The notes under the pieces were generated by a model. The model was not told the DNA's origin. It saw only the letters and a program-made list of their open reading frames with translations, and made no database searches. A program made the position numbers and the translations under genes. A stretch of 64,000 bases of DNA from Anolis sagrei (taxonomy: Eukaryota; Chordata; Lepidosauria; Squamata; Anolidae). Below are positions 27,914-42,900 of this stretch, piece after piece. Each line of letters begins with the position of its first letter. Positions within the stretch are counted from its first letter, which is position 1. Location of the stretch: NCBI RefSeq assembly GCF_037176765.1, contig NC_090021.1, positions 61,137,453 to 61,201,452 on the forward strand, read 5' to 3'.

Positions 27914-30900
27914 CTAATGGAGACATTTAAATGTCAGTTGCTTTTATAGAACATAAAAATCCCAAGATATTTAAAATGAGACCCAAATACAAAACTGTGT
28001 CACCATTTTATTTGTATTACATTGGCCTCCTTTACAGTCCTTTCAGCAGGAAGAAGTGATTTATATTGCTGCACTGATTTTACAACCTGTGGGCGATGCA
28101 TCTATGAATAATGTTCCCACATGAATAATGTTCTCACCAATGTTCCCTCTTCTTTGTTTATCGGTAGTACACACAGCAGTGATCAATCATATAGAACACT
28201 CTCAATAGGGAAACTGTTGCTAGTCTCACTAAAGTACACCTATTGAATCAATGGCATTTATATAAGTCTTGACTTAAAGTAGCCACTTTGAGTCTCTCCT
28301 AGTGGAAAGAAAACGTGGGGTATAAGTACCAACAACAACTTGTGAAGTCAGGAGTTTTGGAGCACAATACTCCTCACGATCATGGAAAAAAACAAAGTAT
28401 GGATTGTTGATGATGCAATCCCAGGAGGCAGCAGAATTGATGAGAAGCAACTGGAAGAGCTGACACTATATGAGGATTTAAAAATCGAACTGCAAAGACT
28501 CTGGCACAAGCCAGTAAAGGTGGTTTAGTGGTCAGCACATTGGGTACAGTGCCTAAAGACCTTGGCCTGGGACCTTTCAGCACCAATTGGTGCTGAAAAA
28601 ATTACTGTCTGTCAGCTGCAAAAGGCCACCCTACTCAGATCTGCATGCATTATTCACCAATACATCACACAGTTCTAGACATTTGGGAAGTGTCCAACGT
28701 GTGATTGAATACAAAAGCCAGCATAGTGATTTTGTTTGCTGTGTACTAAACTTGCTGTGTATTGTATAACAATTGCAATCTCACAGTTGATTCACTGGGC
28801 CTGTTCTAATTTAAACTGCCAATTAGAAAGTCTCAAACTGTACCATCCAAAAAAAATAGTTCAGAAAAATCAGTATAACTTAAATGGGGACAATGAAAAC
28901 TATTGCTCTAAGAAACCATGAATTTTTAACTTCCTAGGTACTGGAATCAACTGTAATTTCGTTGGAGAAAAAATATTTTTGTAAGAGTAATACAGCCAGT
29001 CCTCCATGTCCACAGATTCTGCACCCACAGATTCAATCATCCATTTCTTTCCCTTAAAAGCAAACTTTGATTTTGCCATTTTATATAAAGGAAACCATTG
29101 TACTATGCCATTGTATACAACAGCACTTGAGTGTTTATACATTTTGGTAACCACAGAGTCCTGGAAGCAGATTCCAGCAGATACCAGGGGCGCACTATGT
29201 ATATTATTTTAGGCACTTCTCATGTAAAGATTTGGGAAGAGGAGAAATGGAAGAGTCTTGCTTCTTTTTTAATAATATTTTTGTGCTGCATCATCAACAC
29301 TGGTAATTTATTAAAATGCCCATTTATTATCTTGGCTGAGTAATTTTACATGACCAAAAATCCACGTTATCTCTTGCTATCAAGTCCCAGCCTCCTATAT
29401 TCTTGTTTGAATAGGACATAAAGCAATGGACACTTTCTCTCTGACAAGAAGTATAGGTAATTGTGTTGTCTGTCTCCTTACATCTTTCTCCAAAGCAGAC
29501 ATTCTGAACTGCAGATCTGTGTTGCCCAAAGTCCCAATGACTATTGGTATTTCCATTCCTAAAACCCTGGCAAAAATAGGTAGTTCCATAGCAGAAAAAC
29601 TTGGACATGCTTCAAATTTCTCATTGTTTCTGGTAGAAAGCACACATTATTACCAGCTGTGAAAAAATCCAATTCTTTTCATCTCACTGCAGTTGGGCCA
29701 ACAGCAAATCCAAATATACAGATTGATTATTTGCTCCTTTAGTGGAGCAAATAGGTCATTTCTCATCCCATATATTTTAAAGGTTTAATACTGGCTATAG
29801 GTTCGTGTGAATGTTCCTCATGGGGGCATGGGATTTAATCTCTACATACTATTAATGTTCATGTTAATAAATTATTTATTATTTATTTTATTATTTCACA
29901 TGATTATTTGCATGACACTGTAAATCATCATCTTCTCCTGAGAAAATTTATAATATCACAAAGGACTACCACCTCACCTGCTTCATAGGAGTTTTTTTGT
30001 TGAGTTCCAGAGCCAGAGAAGCAAATGGCAAAAACAGAAGAATGGCCTGTTGCAGAGTTGCAGAGGAGCATGCTTGCTCCATCAATGTTTAACATTTACA
30101 CAAATGATCAGCCACTGCCAGAAGGGACAGAGAATTTTATCTATGCTGATGATTGTGTCATCACCACTCAAGCAGGAAGCTTTGAAATGGTTGAACAGAT
30201 GCTCTCTGAAACTTTAGGCGCTCTTACTGCCTATTACAGGGGAAACCAGCTGATTCCTAATCCATCTAAAGCACAGATGTGTGCTTTTCATCTTAAGAAG
30301 CTCTGAGGATTACTTGGGAAGGAATCCCACTGGAGCACTGCAGCACACCCAAATACCTCTGTGAGTCACTCTGGACCGTGCTCTGACTTATAAGAAACAC
30401 TTTTTGAATATCACACAAAAAGTGGATGCTAGAAATAATCTCGTACAAAAGATGACTAGACCAACCTGGGGGTCACAACCAGATACAGTGAAGACATCTG
30501 CCCTTGCGCTTTGCTTCTCTACTACTGAATGTGCATGCCCAGTGTGGAAAGCATCTCACCATGTTAAAACAGAGGATGTGCTCTTAATGAGACATGCCAC
30601 ATTATCACAGGATGTCTACACCCCACACCACTGGAGAAATTACACTGTTTAGCTGGTATCGCACCACCTGACATCCGCCGGGACATAGCAACCAGCAATC
30701 AAAGGACCAAGGCACTGACATCTTCAGCCCATCCTCTGTTCGGATATCAGCCAGCAAACCAATGCCTTAAATCAAGAAACAGCTTTCTAAGATCTACAGA
30801 GATACTTGCAAGAACACCTCAGCAAGTGAGAGTCCAAAAGTGGCAGGCAAAAACCCAGCACCTCAATCAGTGCCTGAGACTGGATGAGAAACTCCCTCCT

Positions 30901-33900
30901 GGGCACATAGAAGAGTGGATGACTTGGAAGGCACTGAACAGGCTGTGCTCTGGCACCACAAGATGCAGAGCTAACCTTAAGAAATGGGGCTATAAAGTGG
31001 AATCCATGACATGCGAATGTGGAGAAGCACAAACTACAGACCACCTAATACAATGCAACTTGTGCCCTGCCACAGGCACAATGGAGGACCTTCTCACAAA
31101 GACATTCCAAGTCAAAGGACATTTAGCATAATGCCAATGTTTTTTTAAATTTTGTTTGTGGTTTTAAATGCATTTTAACTGTACTCTTAATGCACTTCTG
31201 ACACAATAAATAAAAATTTGCATCTAGAGAATATTTCATCTCTTTTCTTGAGATAAGTAGTTCATCATAAGAAGACCCTTTGCTGTGAACTTTTTCCCCA
31301 GAATTATTCATCTGGCATCACCATTTTTGGCCTGGTTTGCCTACCAGATCGAAACAATTTTAAGATATGTGCCATTTTATCCAAATGATATATGATATTT
31401 TACTGCTCCTTTGAAGTTTAATTATAGGCTTAAATCTTCTTCTGTAGTAGTCTACCACTTAAAGTTCCAATTACACACAGATCTGCTTGTCTGATAAGAA
31501 TTTACAAGACACCTTGAGAGATTTATATGAATACACTGAAATTATTATTTGTCAGTTCGTTAGGCAAGTGAGATGTCCAGTCAGCAACTTTTTGGATGAT
31601 TAATGGTCCTGTCTGCCTATAAAACATTCCTGTTGTAAACTTAACCGCTACTTTAAAGTCTGGAAAGCTTTGAGTATGAATGTTTCTTTTTCAATTCAAG
31701 TGGTTACAAAAAAAAATAGAAAGTTGCATTAGATAGACTATATTTGGATTATACTATATCTCAATTAAAAAGCAACTCCTTTATTTTTAGCTCCTTTTGT
31801 GTAAATAGGAAAACAACTGTGATGAGATGTGGGCCACCTCAGTAAAGTGGATATGCTTCCTAGCCATCAGAATGAGCAATTCAGATCTAGGGCTGCTCTG
31901 GGACATATTTATCCCAGGCTAACCTGCCCAGTATAGACGAAGGCCTGAGAAAGAGAAGTGGGAAAGGTGTGTCCCTCCAGACACTTGTTAGGTTGCAGTA
32001 TGCATCAGCACTTGCTGCTGCACTCCTACAAGTCATCTTCCAGATCCCAAAACACACCGAAGAGTACATTCAAATGTAAGAATCTACAATTTGTGAAAGT
32101 TACTTCCTTCAGTTCAAATGAATTGCAGACATTTTTACAAATCGGACATGTAAAGCAGGGGTACAACTAGTGCAGCCCTAAAGGTGTTGTTGGACTGCAG
32201 GGCCCATCAATCCTACCCAGCCCAACCAGTGAGGAATGCTAGGAGATAATTCCATACATACCTGAAGGATCACATATTCACCATCACTGCTATAAAAGAA
32301 GGTATAAAAACAACATTGCTTCATTGTCAGACAAGGTAAAAAGGATGGGGCCTTGATGTTGCTGGAATTAACGGGTTTCATCACTCATGACCCCAACTGT
32401 AACAGCTGGAGCTGATGGATATTGAAGTTCAGCACTATCTAAAGAGAGCTACAGGCACTTTAACTTTGTCACAGGATGAATATCATGATCTGTTACATCC
32501 CTCTGTCTGTCTAAAAAGTCCAAGTATGTCTGTTGATTGGTTGGTTTGTACTGTAAAGGCTTCTTACATGGCTAGGTGGATTCAAACCAAACTCAACACA
32601 CATTTCCAGCTTAATTTAATTGACAAGTTTGAACTTAAAAAAAAAAAACACCCCTTTTGGGCCCAGAGCTTGGGGGGGGGGGGAGGAACAAAGCAGATTG
32701 TTTGTGAGCAATGAAGTGGCCTCTGTACTGAACTGCACTATAGGAGTCTACACTTACCATATAATGCTGTTTCAAACTGCATTTTATGGCTGTGTAGAAG
32801 GGGCCTGGGAAAGAAAGCAAATGAAGTAGAACTGGCTGCGGCTAGGTGATGTGTGAATGAGGGAAAGAGAGGGAGGAAGAAAAGTAAAGAAAGGAGATAA
32901 AAAGAATTGGAAGAAAAAAGGGACAAAGAAAAGGGGAGAGAAGAGAAGAGAAAGGAAGAGAAAGGATAGAAGGAAAGAAAAAAGAGGGGGGAAGGTGTAT
33001 AAGGGAAAGCAAGCAAAGAAGGAAAGAAGAAAAAAAGATGAAAGAAAAGAAAGGAAGGAAGAAAAGAGAAAGAAAGTGTATAAAAGAAAGGGAGGAAGAA
33101 AAGAACCACAAACAAAATGTAATGTATATACACTAGGCTAAGATAAAAGTAACTGTATATGGGCATTGTCCACTACCCTATCCATCCACTTTTAACATAA
33201 ACAATCTAGAGAGCACACACGGTGCAGGAAAGTCTATAGATATACACCCTTTGTTATCCTTTCACGCCAGAGCAGCCACTTCTGCCATCTGCTAAATACA
33301 TTACACTTCATGCCAGTGAGGCAACAACCTTTATTCTTGTCAGAGAACTATGCAGAAATGGCAACGGTGCGGACTGCATAAAGAACAACATGGTGAAAAA
33401 CTGCAGGCTGGGAGTGGGAGGAACAAGAGGAGGGAAATAGGCTGTATAAACCTCCTTCTGAACAGAACATGTTGTTCTGCAAGTGTGCAGGCCTCTCTGT
33501 CCAAGTGAAATGTACAGGTGACAAAAGCAAGCAAGACTCGGACAACCACAGAAACAAACAAGGAACCTTTTCACATTATACAAATGTAGCACAATTTTAA
33601 ATGCCATGGAACCCTGGACACTCTGACTGAAAATTCACAATACTGCTCCCTAAATTGCATGATCTAGGATTCCATAAAAATATTACCATGGCAGTTTTTT
33701 GTTTGTTTTTTCATGTCAGGAACGACTTGAAAAACTGCAAGTCGCTTATGGTGTGAGAGAATTGGTCGTCTGGAAGGACATGACCCAGGGGACGCCCGGG
33801 TGTTTTAATGTTTTACCATCTTTGTGGGAGGCTTCTCACATGTCCCCGCATGGGGAGCTGGAGCTGAGAGAGGGAGCTCATCTTCACTCTCCCCAGAATT

Positions 33901-36900
33901 GAACCTCTGACCTGTTGGTCTTCAGCCCTTCTGGCACAAGGGTTTAACCCATTGCACCACCGGGGCTCCATGGCAGTTAAAATGGAATCATAGCACTAAT
34001 ACTGTGTCATGTTAAAGGGCCCCAGGAATGCCAAATGCCTCCTGCAGATACAGATATGTCTTAGCTAGTGTCCACACAATCAAAATAATGTGAACTCTCC
34101 ACTCAGCTGCTGCAAGGAGTTCACATGATGCATGGCTTGATTTGCAGTGGAACTGCAGCCTCCAGCCATTACTCCCCAAAAGCAGAGTACGGGACTATCT
34201 TTCTGGAGGCTCCAGGGTGATCCCACAGTTTTGGGATCAACCCCATCAGCTGTTCACATCACAAGATTGCTGCACTACTGCCAGCAAGCAGCTTGCTGTG
34301 ATGTCAAATTCTGGGTGGTGTTGTGTCTATGATTGAGCCATGTGATCAGAAATGCGAGTTTCTTGGAATGAACTGATTGCTGGCACTGACCCTAATGCAC
34401 TTCCACTCCATCCAACAGCATGCATCAGGATTGGACTGGATGGTCCTTGTAGTCTCTTCCAGCTCTATGACTCTATGATTAGTGACCAAAGAACTCCAGG
34501 GATGCTCATGGTGCTGTACTGGAGCAGCTCCAGAGCAATTTACTGGAACGTTTATTTGGGACTTGTAGACCTTGCAAAAAGGTCTGCAGGTCTGTGTATG
34601 AGGAAGCATGCACAGAGATACAACCCCTTATCCATGGATTAAATATCCATAGTTCCACATCCACACTACAGTGCAATTGTATGCTATGTTTCTGCCCAAA
34701 ATGTAATCAAAATATAGGGTTTGTTATTATCCATTTCAGGTATCCACAGGGAGTAGAGGGCTTGTGTCTTGGAGAGGATTTACTATATTTATTAGACATG
34801 GTATATTTATTAGACATGGTTCTAAAGTACTTAAAAAACTAGGAGGCGCTGGTGCTCTGCTTCTGAAGTGTTGCTCACGTTCTGATGGTGAAATTTTCAG
34901 AACTCTAACATTATGTCATTATTATTTCATTATTGAGGATTTTTATGACAGAGCCAATTAGGAACTGCAATTTATAACAAAATTTTGAAAGTTTTGTTAG
35001 CATTCTGAAATTTTCACCACCAAAATTTTAGAAACACTTCAGAAGCAAAGCACCAGCGCCCCCTAGTTTTGTAAGTACTTTAGAACCATGCCTACCCATG
35101 CCTCATATTTATATACCACCTTTCTCATCCTGGAAGGGGGGGGGGGGGACAACTCAAGGTAGTTTACAACATATTAATGGCAAAAATTCAATGCCATATA
35201 CATATACAAGGGTAAAAAATCATAATAACTGAACACTAACATATAACTATAAATTAAAATAATTAAAAATAATTAAAGATAAGATGTAAACAACATTTAA
35301 TATTCAATTCTTACCTACAAAAGGTTTTTTTAATCGTATATTTTACCATTGTGATAACTGAAATAGATATGTGCAATCCTTCATATCTTCCCTTTTGTCA
35401 AGGTGATCCAGCCCTCTGGTCTAATTCTTTCTTTTCCTGTCATGCTTCCTTTGGAAGATTTCAGTATTTTAGACTCTCTTTAATGCCTTAGGGCTAACGC
35501 AGTAGGTTTCTCTCCTTCAAAACATCAAGTCCCATTCCTATGCTTAAAACTCAAGCATAGGAAACTTCCCAGAATACCTTTCCAGTCCTTCTCTCCTTCT
35601 TCCAAAACTTGCTTCTTCAATGGCAGTTGAAATGGACTATAATAGTGGTGAGGGTTCTGCTTGCCATGCTTTAGTGCAAAGGCTCTAAAGCAGGGGTTCT
35701 CAACCTGTGGGTCCCCAAATGTTTTGGCCTTCAAGTCCCAGAAATCCTAACTGCTGGCAAACTGGCTGGGATTTCTGGGAGTTGTAGGCCAAAACACCTG
35801 GGGACCCACAGGCTGAGAACCACTGCTCTAAAGAAAGGATTTTGAAAACTATAGAAGCATAAAGGAAGAGAAAGAAGAGAAGAGAAAGTGCTTAGAACAA
35901 GGACAGTAGGAAGATGGAACTGTTTCATTCTTTCCTACTTATTCCCCCTCCAATAGAGACACAAACTTTGTGAATTTTATTATTGTAAGCAAGGCAAGAC
36001 AAGTCATTTTACAATGTTGATCTTAGCTGTGAGGAAGCTGGCGAAAACTGCAGCTTGCAAAGACAATTCATGGTTTAGGGCTTAGTCTATGCAACAAAAA
36101 AAACACATGGGTGAATTTTTCATGTAATAAACATTCTCTTCATAGAAATGCTATTTTCTGCTCTTAAAAATACATATGCATTTTTCATGCAGAATAAGTT
36201 CCTCAGTGGCACAATGGGTTAAACCCCTGTGCCGACTGAACTGCTGACCTAAAAATCAGTGGTTCAAATCCGGGGAGCAGGGTGAGCTCCCGTTTGTCCG
36301 CTCCAGCTTCCCATGTGGGGACATGAGAGAAGCCTCCCACAGGATGGTAAAACACCCGGGCATCCCCTGGGCAACATCCCTGCAGGCGGCCAATTTTCTC
36401 ACACTAGAAGCAGTTTCTCAAGTCGCTCCTGACACACACAAAAAGTCCTCAACTGGGAAGGTCCTCCTCTATCAAGGATTCTTCTTATCTGTATTTCCCA
36501 ATATTCCAGCAACTTGCTTTTGACTGTTTTTCAAATATGTTTAAATATTCTTTCAATCCCTATCAATTTTCTAATTTTTGCATTATAAAAAAAGCATCTG
36601 ACTAGGGAAGCAGCAATGAGGAGCTAATTCCCAGTCTGGAACGTCCCTCTGAGAAACAAGTTTACAAATGAACTTTCAGTTGACTTACTTCATTCTGTGA
36701 AGCAGATGCACAGACGTTGTGTGTTTTCTGATTCCCTGTGTCTGTCTGTTTTTCTCCCCAGCCATATAAAGCAAACGGGTGCCTCAACTCCTTTGTTGTT
36801 TCTGTTCTCTGAGGACTTTTTGCCCGCCTTCTGTCACCTCGGGCACCCACAGCACTACGACTTGCAGGTGGCTCTTGCTGTTGCCCTTTGGGTTTGTCCG

Positions 36901-39900
36901 TTCTTTTTGCTGCAGATTTCTTGTCTACTTCAGTTTTCTCTTGCTCTTCTTCTTCTGGAAGAAAACCCAAAAACTCATTTAAGATTGCTATGGCAAATAT
37001 ATTCACTACCAATGAAACTAACTACATCAAGCTAAATCCTTTCACTTTATCTACACCAGGATAGGCACAACATACCGTATATACTCAAGTATAATCCGAC
37101 TCTAATATAAGCTGAGACACCTAATTTTACCACAAAAAACTGGGAAAACATATTGACTCGAGTATAAGCCGAGAGTGGGAAATGTAGCAGCTATGGGTAA
37201 ATTTCAAAATAAAAATAGATAGCACTAAAATTACATTAATTGAGGTATCAATAGGTAAAATGTTTTTTGAATATTTACATAAAACTGCAATTTAAGATAA
37301 GACTGTCCAACTCTAATTAAGCCATTATTCTAATCTTCTTCAGTGAAAATGTGCTTACATATCCTTCCAGTAATAATACAGTAAAATAATAAATGTAATA
37401 ATAAAAATAAATAGAGTAAAATAATAAATGCAATAATAGCAATAATAGAGTAAAATAATAAATGTAATAATAATAGAGTAAAATAATAAAAATAAAGAGT
37501 AAAATAATGTAATAAAATAATAATAGAGTAAAATAACATAAAGATAACAACAACAGAGTAAAATAATAAATAACTTTGGCTCAAGTATAAGCCGAGGGGG
37601 ACTTTTTCATCCCAAAAAAGCTGAAAAACGAGGCTTATATTTGAGTATATACAGCAATTTACTGTGCAATGTTTCAATTCCAAATAATTTGACAACAGTG
37701 TGACAAAATTATTTTTCTGAAAGTACAAAGTTGCCAGGGTGGGAAGGATACCGAGGCGTGGATATCTGTACAGAAGAAATTTGACTTCTGTTCACTTTTT
37801 ATTCTCAAATTCGACTGTACATAATTATTTAATTTTAAGTAAACATTTCAAGTGTTTTGCTCCAGATGATAGATTTCAAGGATCCAGTAAAAAACAAAAC
37901 AGAACCTTCAGGCCTAAAATCCTCCTAGCTTTGATCCATCCTGTAACTCAGTGATAGCAATGACATGACCCACCAAAAATGGTTGAATTAAAATCTGAAT
38001 CCTCCCTACAGAGCAAAGCCCATGGACGGGATGCCAGCTTCAACCCAACATCCTCAGGAGAACAACATGATTTCCACCCTAAGACAAATAAATCTTTAGC
38101 AGGGCATCTAAATACCAACTGTGGATAAACTGCGTACCTTTATTACAAAGACCACAGATAAGACTGTGAAACTAGATTGTTGATAGAAAGGCTGTCTGCC
38201 AGTGAACAGAGTTGTATACTATTATAGCAAGGAGTAACACATCTCACTACACAATCATGTGTGATAACAAGATGCTATTCTGTAAAGGAGCACAACTCTC
38301 CAGAGCCACCAATTCAGCTGACACAGCAGGGTGATCTGAGGGTGCATTACTGCTTCCTATGTCTAACGTGCAATACTCTGTTCTATTGAAACCACCTCTC
38401 TTTTCCCCTCGGCTGAATAAAAAGCTTATGCAATTTTTAAGATTCATGATACCATAGCAACAGCTTATATAAGCCGCTATGTAGCAGTATGAGAATCACC
38501 GACATAATTGAAGAGCTCTCTGTATATGCCAAATTCACTGCAAGCATATGGTGCTACTGCCTGTCACTGCTCATCACTGGAAAACAGAAGCAGCTCCATG
38601 GACCCTGGATATGGAAACACAGACTCCACCCTGTGATGGTTTTTCCATATTGGAAGGAAGCAGAAAAATCTGAAGCGGACTATCCACAGTGGTTGTGGGG
38701 AAAGCAATCTGTTTGAAATCTATTTTTATAAATCAATTAATTTATATCCTAAAAGGTAAAGGTTTCCCCTTGACATTAAGTCTAGTCGTGTCCAACTCTA
38801 GGGAGTGGTGCTCATCTCCATTTCTAGGTCACAGTGACAGTGTTGTCCGTAGATGCCTCCTAGGTCATGTAGCTGGCATGACTGTATGGAGTGCCATTAC
38901 TGAAGCAGTACCTACTAATCTACTGAAGCAGTACCTACTAATCTACTCACATTTGCATGTTTTCGAACTGCTAGTTTGGCAGAAGCTGGGGCTAACTGTG
39001 GTAGCTCACCCTGCTCCCCAGATTCAAACCACCGACTTTCAGGTCAGCAAGTTCTGCAACTTAGCAGTTTGAAGCACTGTGCCACCATGGCCCGCTAATT
39101 TATTTCCTACCTTTTTCCTAATATGGGATACAAAATGGGATAGGGCTCATTTAAGGGCTGGATATCTTTCTTGTAAAACATTAGTCATTTTGATCAAATG
39201 ATCCCTTTTGCCTGCTACCTTTCAGTTAAATCAAGAGGAAACCCAAGATGGAAATGGCCAGTGCTATAAAATAACCTCCCCCACCCCCCAAAAGAAACAC
39301 ACAACCAGGAAAGGTCTTGCTTCCAAGGCTTGATTTTGACATCCTCAAAAAGATTAAGGAGCACCTTAACAAGTTTAACTTTGTGAAAATATTTGTAACA
39401 AAATAACAAAATTTGTATATTGGCAACTTAGTGCTGCCATTCATTCATATTCAGCTTTCACGGTACTGTTTACTACTAACATGAATCTTGATGGCAGCCA
39501 ACATGGTATAGAGCAGGCATGGGCAAACTTGGGCCCTCGAGGTATTTTGGGCTTCAATTCCCACTATTCTTAACAGCCTCAGGCCCCTTCCTTTTTCCCC
39601 TCAGCCGCTTAACAGGAGGTCACCCCATCTGCAGATTCAAACTGCCAACCTTCTGATCAGCAAATTCTGCAGTTCAGCATTTTAATCCTGTCAGAACCTA
39701 TCTTGTGCATAATTGGGGACTGTTTGTACAGGCAGGCCACCCAAGAAAACAACATTTGGAGGTTGATGAAATGAACAGTAACTGGGTTGTGAGTGCTGTG
39801 CCTGGTATGTTTTCCCATCAGCAAGTAAGAAGATAGAGAAAAGTCACCATACCCATCAACAAAAACCCTCTATGCCAGTGGTTCTCAACTTGTGGGTCCC

Positions 39901-42900
39901 CAGATATTTTGTCCTTCAACTCCGAGAAATCCTAACAGCTGGTAAACTGTCTGGGATTTCTGGGAGTTGTAGGCCAAAACACCTGGGGGCACACAGGTTG
40001 AGAACCACTGCTCTGTGGGGTACAAAGATGCTTCCAGATGTTTGTAGTCCACACAGTATCCTTGGCAGTGAGAAAGATGATGGGACCTGCTGTCCATCGC
40101 CTATGTACTACATAGTATACTCATTTGAATGTTGGGCCACGTCACTGGAAGGTCTGAGTTGAAATCCTTGCTCAGACTTGACAACTGACTGAGCAAGTCA
40201 TGTTCTCTCAACCTCAGAGAAAGGCAATGGCAACGTACTTCTAAGCACATCTTTCCAAGAAAACCTTGTGATAAGTTTGCCTGAAGGTTGCCATAAGTCA
40301 GAAACAGCAACAATGATCAGTGCGAGCCTAGTGCTGGGTTTTGTGTGTTGGACTACTGCACTGGGAGACTTCCCTCACCCCTCAAAACCCAGTAGGCGAC
40401 TTTGGGTAGGTAAACCTCTCTTTGAACAAATTCTATCCAAAAATGCATTTGAAGCTACATAACAACAAAACACCTGGAAGTTCCCCAAGGAGTTTAGGCA
40501 GGCCTCCACACTGTCCTCTTTTCCCGTGGATTTGTAAACCTGGACATTCCAGAATGTTTTTGAGAATGACTAGTCCGAGGCCCAGTTTCCAGGTAGCCAG
40601 ATAGCACTTTGTCCTGCAAAGTGTAGCGGGGGAGGGGGGTGTCGCAAGGAGGTGTCAGTGGGGTCGTCAGAAAACACAGTATTTTCTGTTTGGCATGGGG
40701 ATTCTGTGTGGGAAGGTTGGGCCAATTCTATCATTGGTGGGGTTTAAAATGCTCTTTGATTGTACTATAAATCTCAGCTACTACAACTCCCAAATGTCAA
40801 GGACTATTTTCCCCAAACTCCACCAGTGTTCACATTTGGGAAGTATTTGTGTCAATTTTGGTCCAGATCCATCACTGTTTGAGTGATGCTCTCTGGAGGT
40901 AGGTGAACTACAATTCCAAAACTCAAAATCAATGCCCACCATTGATCTTGAGTTTTGGAGTTGTAATAGTATTTTCTGTTGGTCATGGGAGTTCCGTGTG
41001 CCAAGTTTGGTTCAATGCTCTTTGATTGTAGGTGAACTATAAATCACAGCAACTACAACTCCGAAATCACAAAATCAACCTCCCTAACTCACACCAATAC
41101 TCAAATTTGGGCGTATCGGATATTTGTGTCAAATTTGGTCCAGTGAATGAAAATATATCCTGCACATCAGATATTTACATTACGATTGATAACAATAGCA
41201 AAATTACAGTTATGAAGTAGCAACGAAAATAATTTTATGGTTGGAGATCATCACAACATGAGGAATTCTATAAAGGGGTTGCGGCATTAGGAAGGTTGAG
41301 AAACACTGGTCTAGTTGAATCTCTACTGAAGAAGCTACAATGAAATGTGTTTCTAATTTTTTTATCTTTGCTGTGTTTTAGTATATTGTTTTTGTATTTT
41401 ATGATGTTTTAGTTGTTATTTTGTCTGTTAAGTTTAATTAGACTGTATTGCATTGTCGAATGTGTTTATCTTGATGTAATTGTCTGTATGGTTTTTGTTC
41501 AGCAATTGAATGTTTGCCTTACATATTGGTAACTGCCCTGAGTCCCTTTGGGGAACTAGAGCAGTATACAAATAAAGTTGGTTTTGTTGTTGTTGTTGTT
41601 GTTCTTATATGCTCCAGTTGCTCACCAAAATGTTTGTACAAGAGACCACTGCTGTCTCAGCCTTAAGGGCAAAACGGCACTACCTAAAAGAATCCTCCAC
41701 TTTGTGTGACTGTGGAGCAGAATAGACAACTCTGCATCTGTATGCCTGTCCACTATGCCCTGCCTCATAGAATCATAGAGTTGGAAGAGACCTCATGGAC
41801 CATCCAGTCCAACCTCCTGCCAAGAAGCAGGAAAACTGCATCCAAAGCACCCCCAACAGATGGCCATCCAGCCTCTGTTTAAAAGCTTCCAAAGAAAGAG
41901 CCTCTACCACAATCCGGGGCAGAGAGTTCCACTGTTGAACAGCTCTCACAGTCAGGAAGTTCTTCCTAATGTTCAGATGGAATCTCCTTTCCTGTAGTTT
42001 GAAGGTAGGATAAAGAGGAAAAATTGCTGAGGGTACAAACAATGCAGTTGCCTGTTTTTGGTCAAAAGATATTTAATGGCTTGTGCTCCTCCTATTTTTT
42101 TGATCTACTCACATTTGCAAGTTCTCGAACTGCTAGGCTGGCAGAAGCTGGGCCTAGCAGCAGGAGCTCATTTCACTCCCCGGATTCGAACTGCCAACCT
42201 TTCAGTCAGCAAGTTCAGCAGCAGAGCGGTTTAACCCACTGTGCCACCAGGGGACCCTGAATGTGTTTATCTTGATGTAACGCTCTGTATGGTTTCTGCC
42301 TGGCAATTGGAGGTTTCCTTACATGTTGGAAGCCGGCCTGAATCTCTTTGTAGAGACAGGGCACTAAACAAATAAAGTATTATTATTATTAGCTCCAGTT
42401 GCTCACCCAAATGTTTCTACAAGACCACTGCTGTCTCAGCCTTAAGGGGAAATAGATTGACCTCCAACAAGTTACAGGAGAGGAGTTGAGGTTGCCCTGG
42501 GAGGAGCACACTTCCCCTTGACCTTCAGACTCCAACCTTGTGTACATTCACACTGTAGAATTAAAAACACTTTGACGGCCATGGCTCAATGCTATGGAAT
42601 CATGAGAGTTGTTGTTCTTGAGACAAGGTCTCCTCTGCCTAGGGGTCTTTCCACACAGCCCTCTATCCTAGAACAGGGTCCTCAAACTTTTTAAACAGAG
42701 GGCCAAGTCACAGTCCCTCAAACTGTTGGAGGCCTGGATTATAATTTGAAAAAAAATGAATGAATTCCTATGCACACTGCACATATCTTATTTGTAGTGC
42801 AAAAAAAAGTTAAACAATACAATAATTAAAATGAAGAACAATTTTAACAAATATAAAGTTATTAGTATTTCAATGGGAAGTGTGGGCTAGCTTTTGGCTG

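Noticed and set aside
29327-29662. Open frames on both strands (78-93 codons)
   Set aside because: Neither could be tied to a family; it may be a decayed LINE piece but the orientation is unclear.
32738-33166. Long serine/phenylalanine-rich and lysine-rich frames
   Set aside because: Produced by the purine-rich low-complexity tract.
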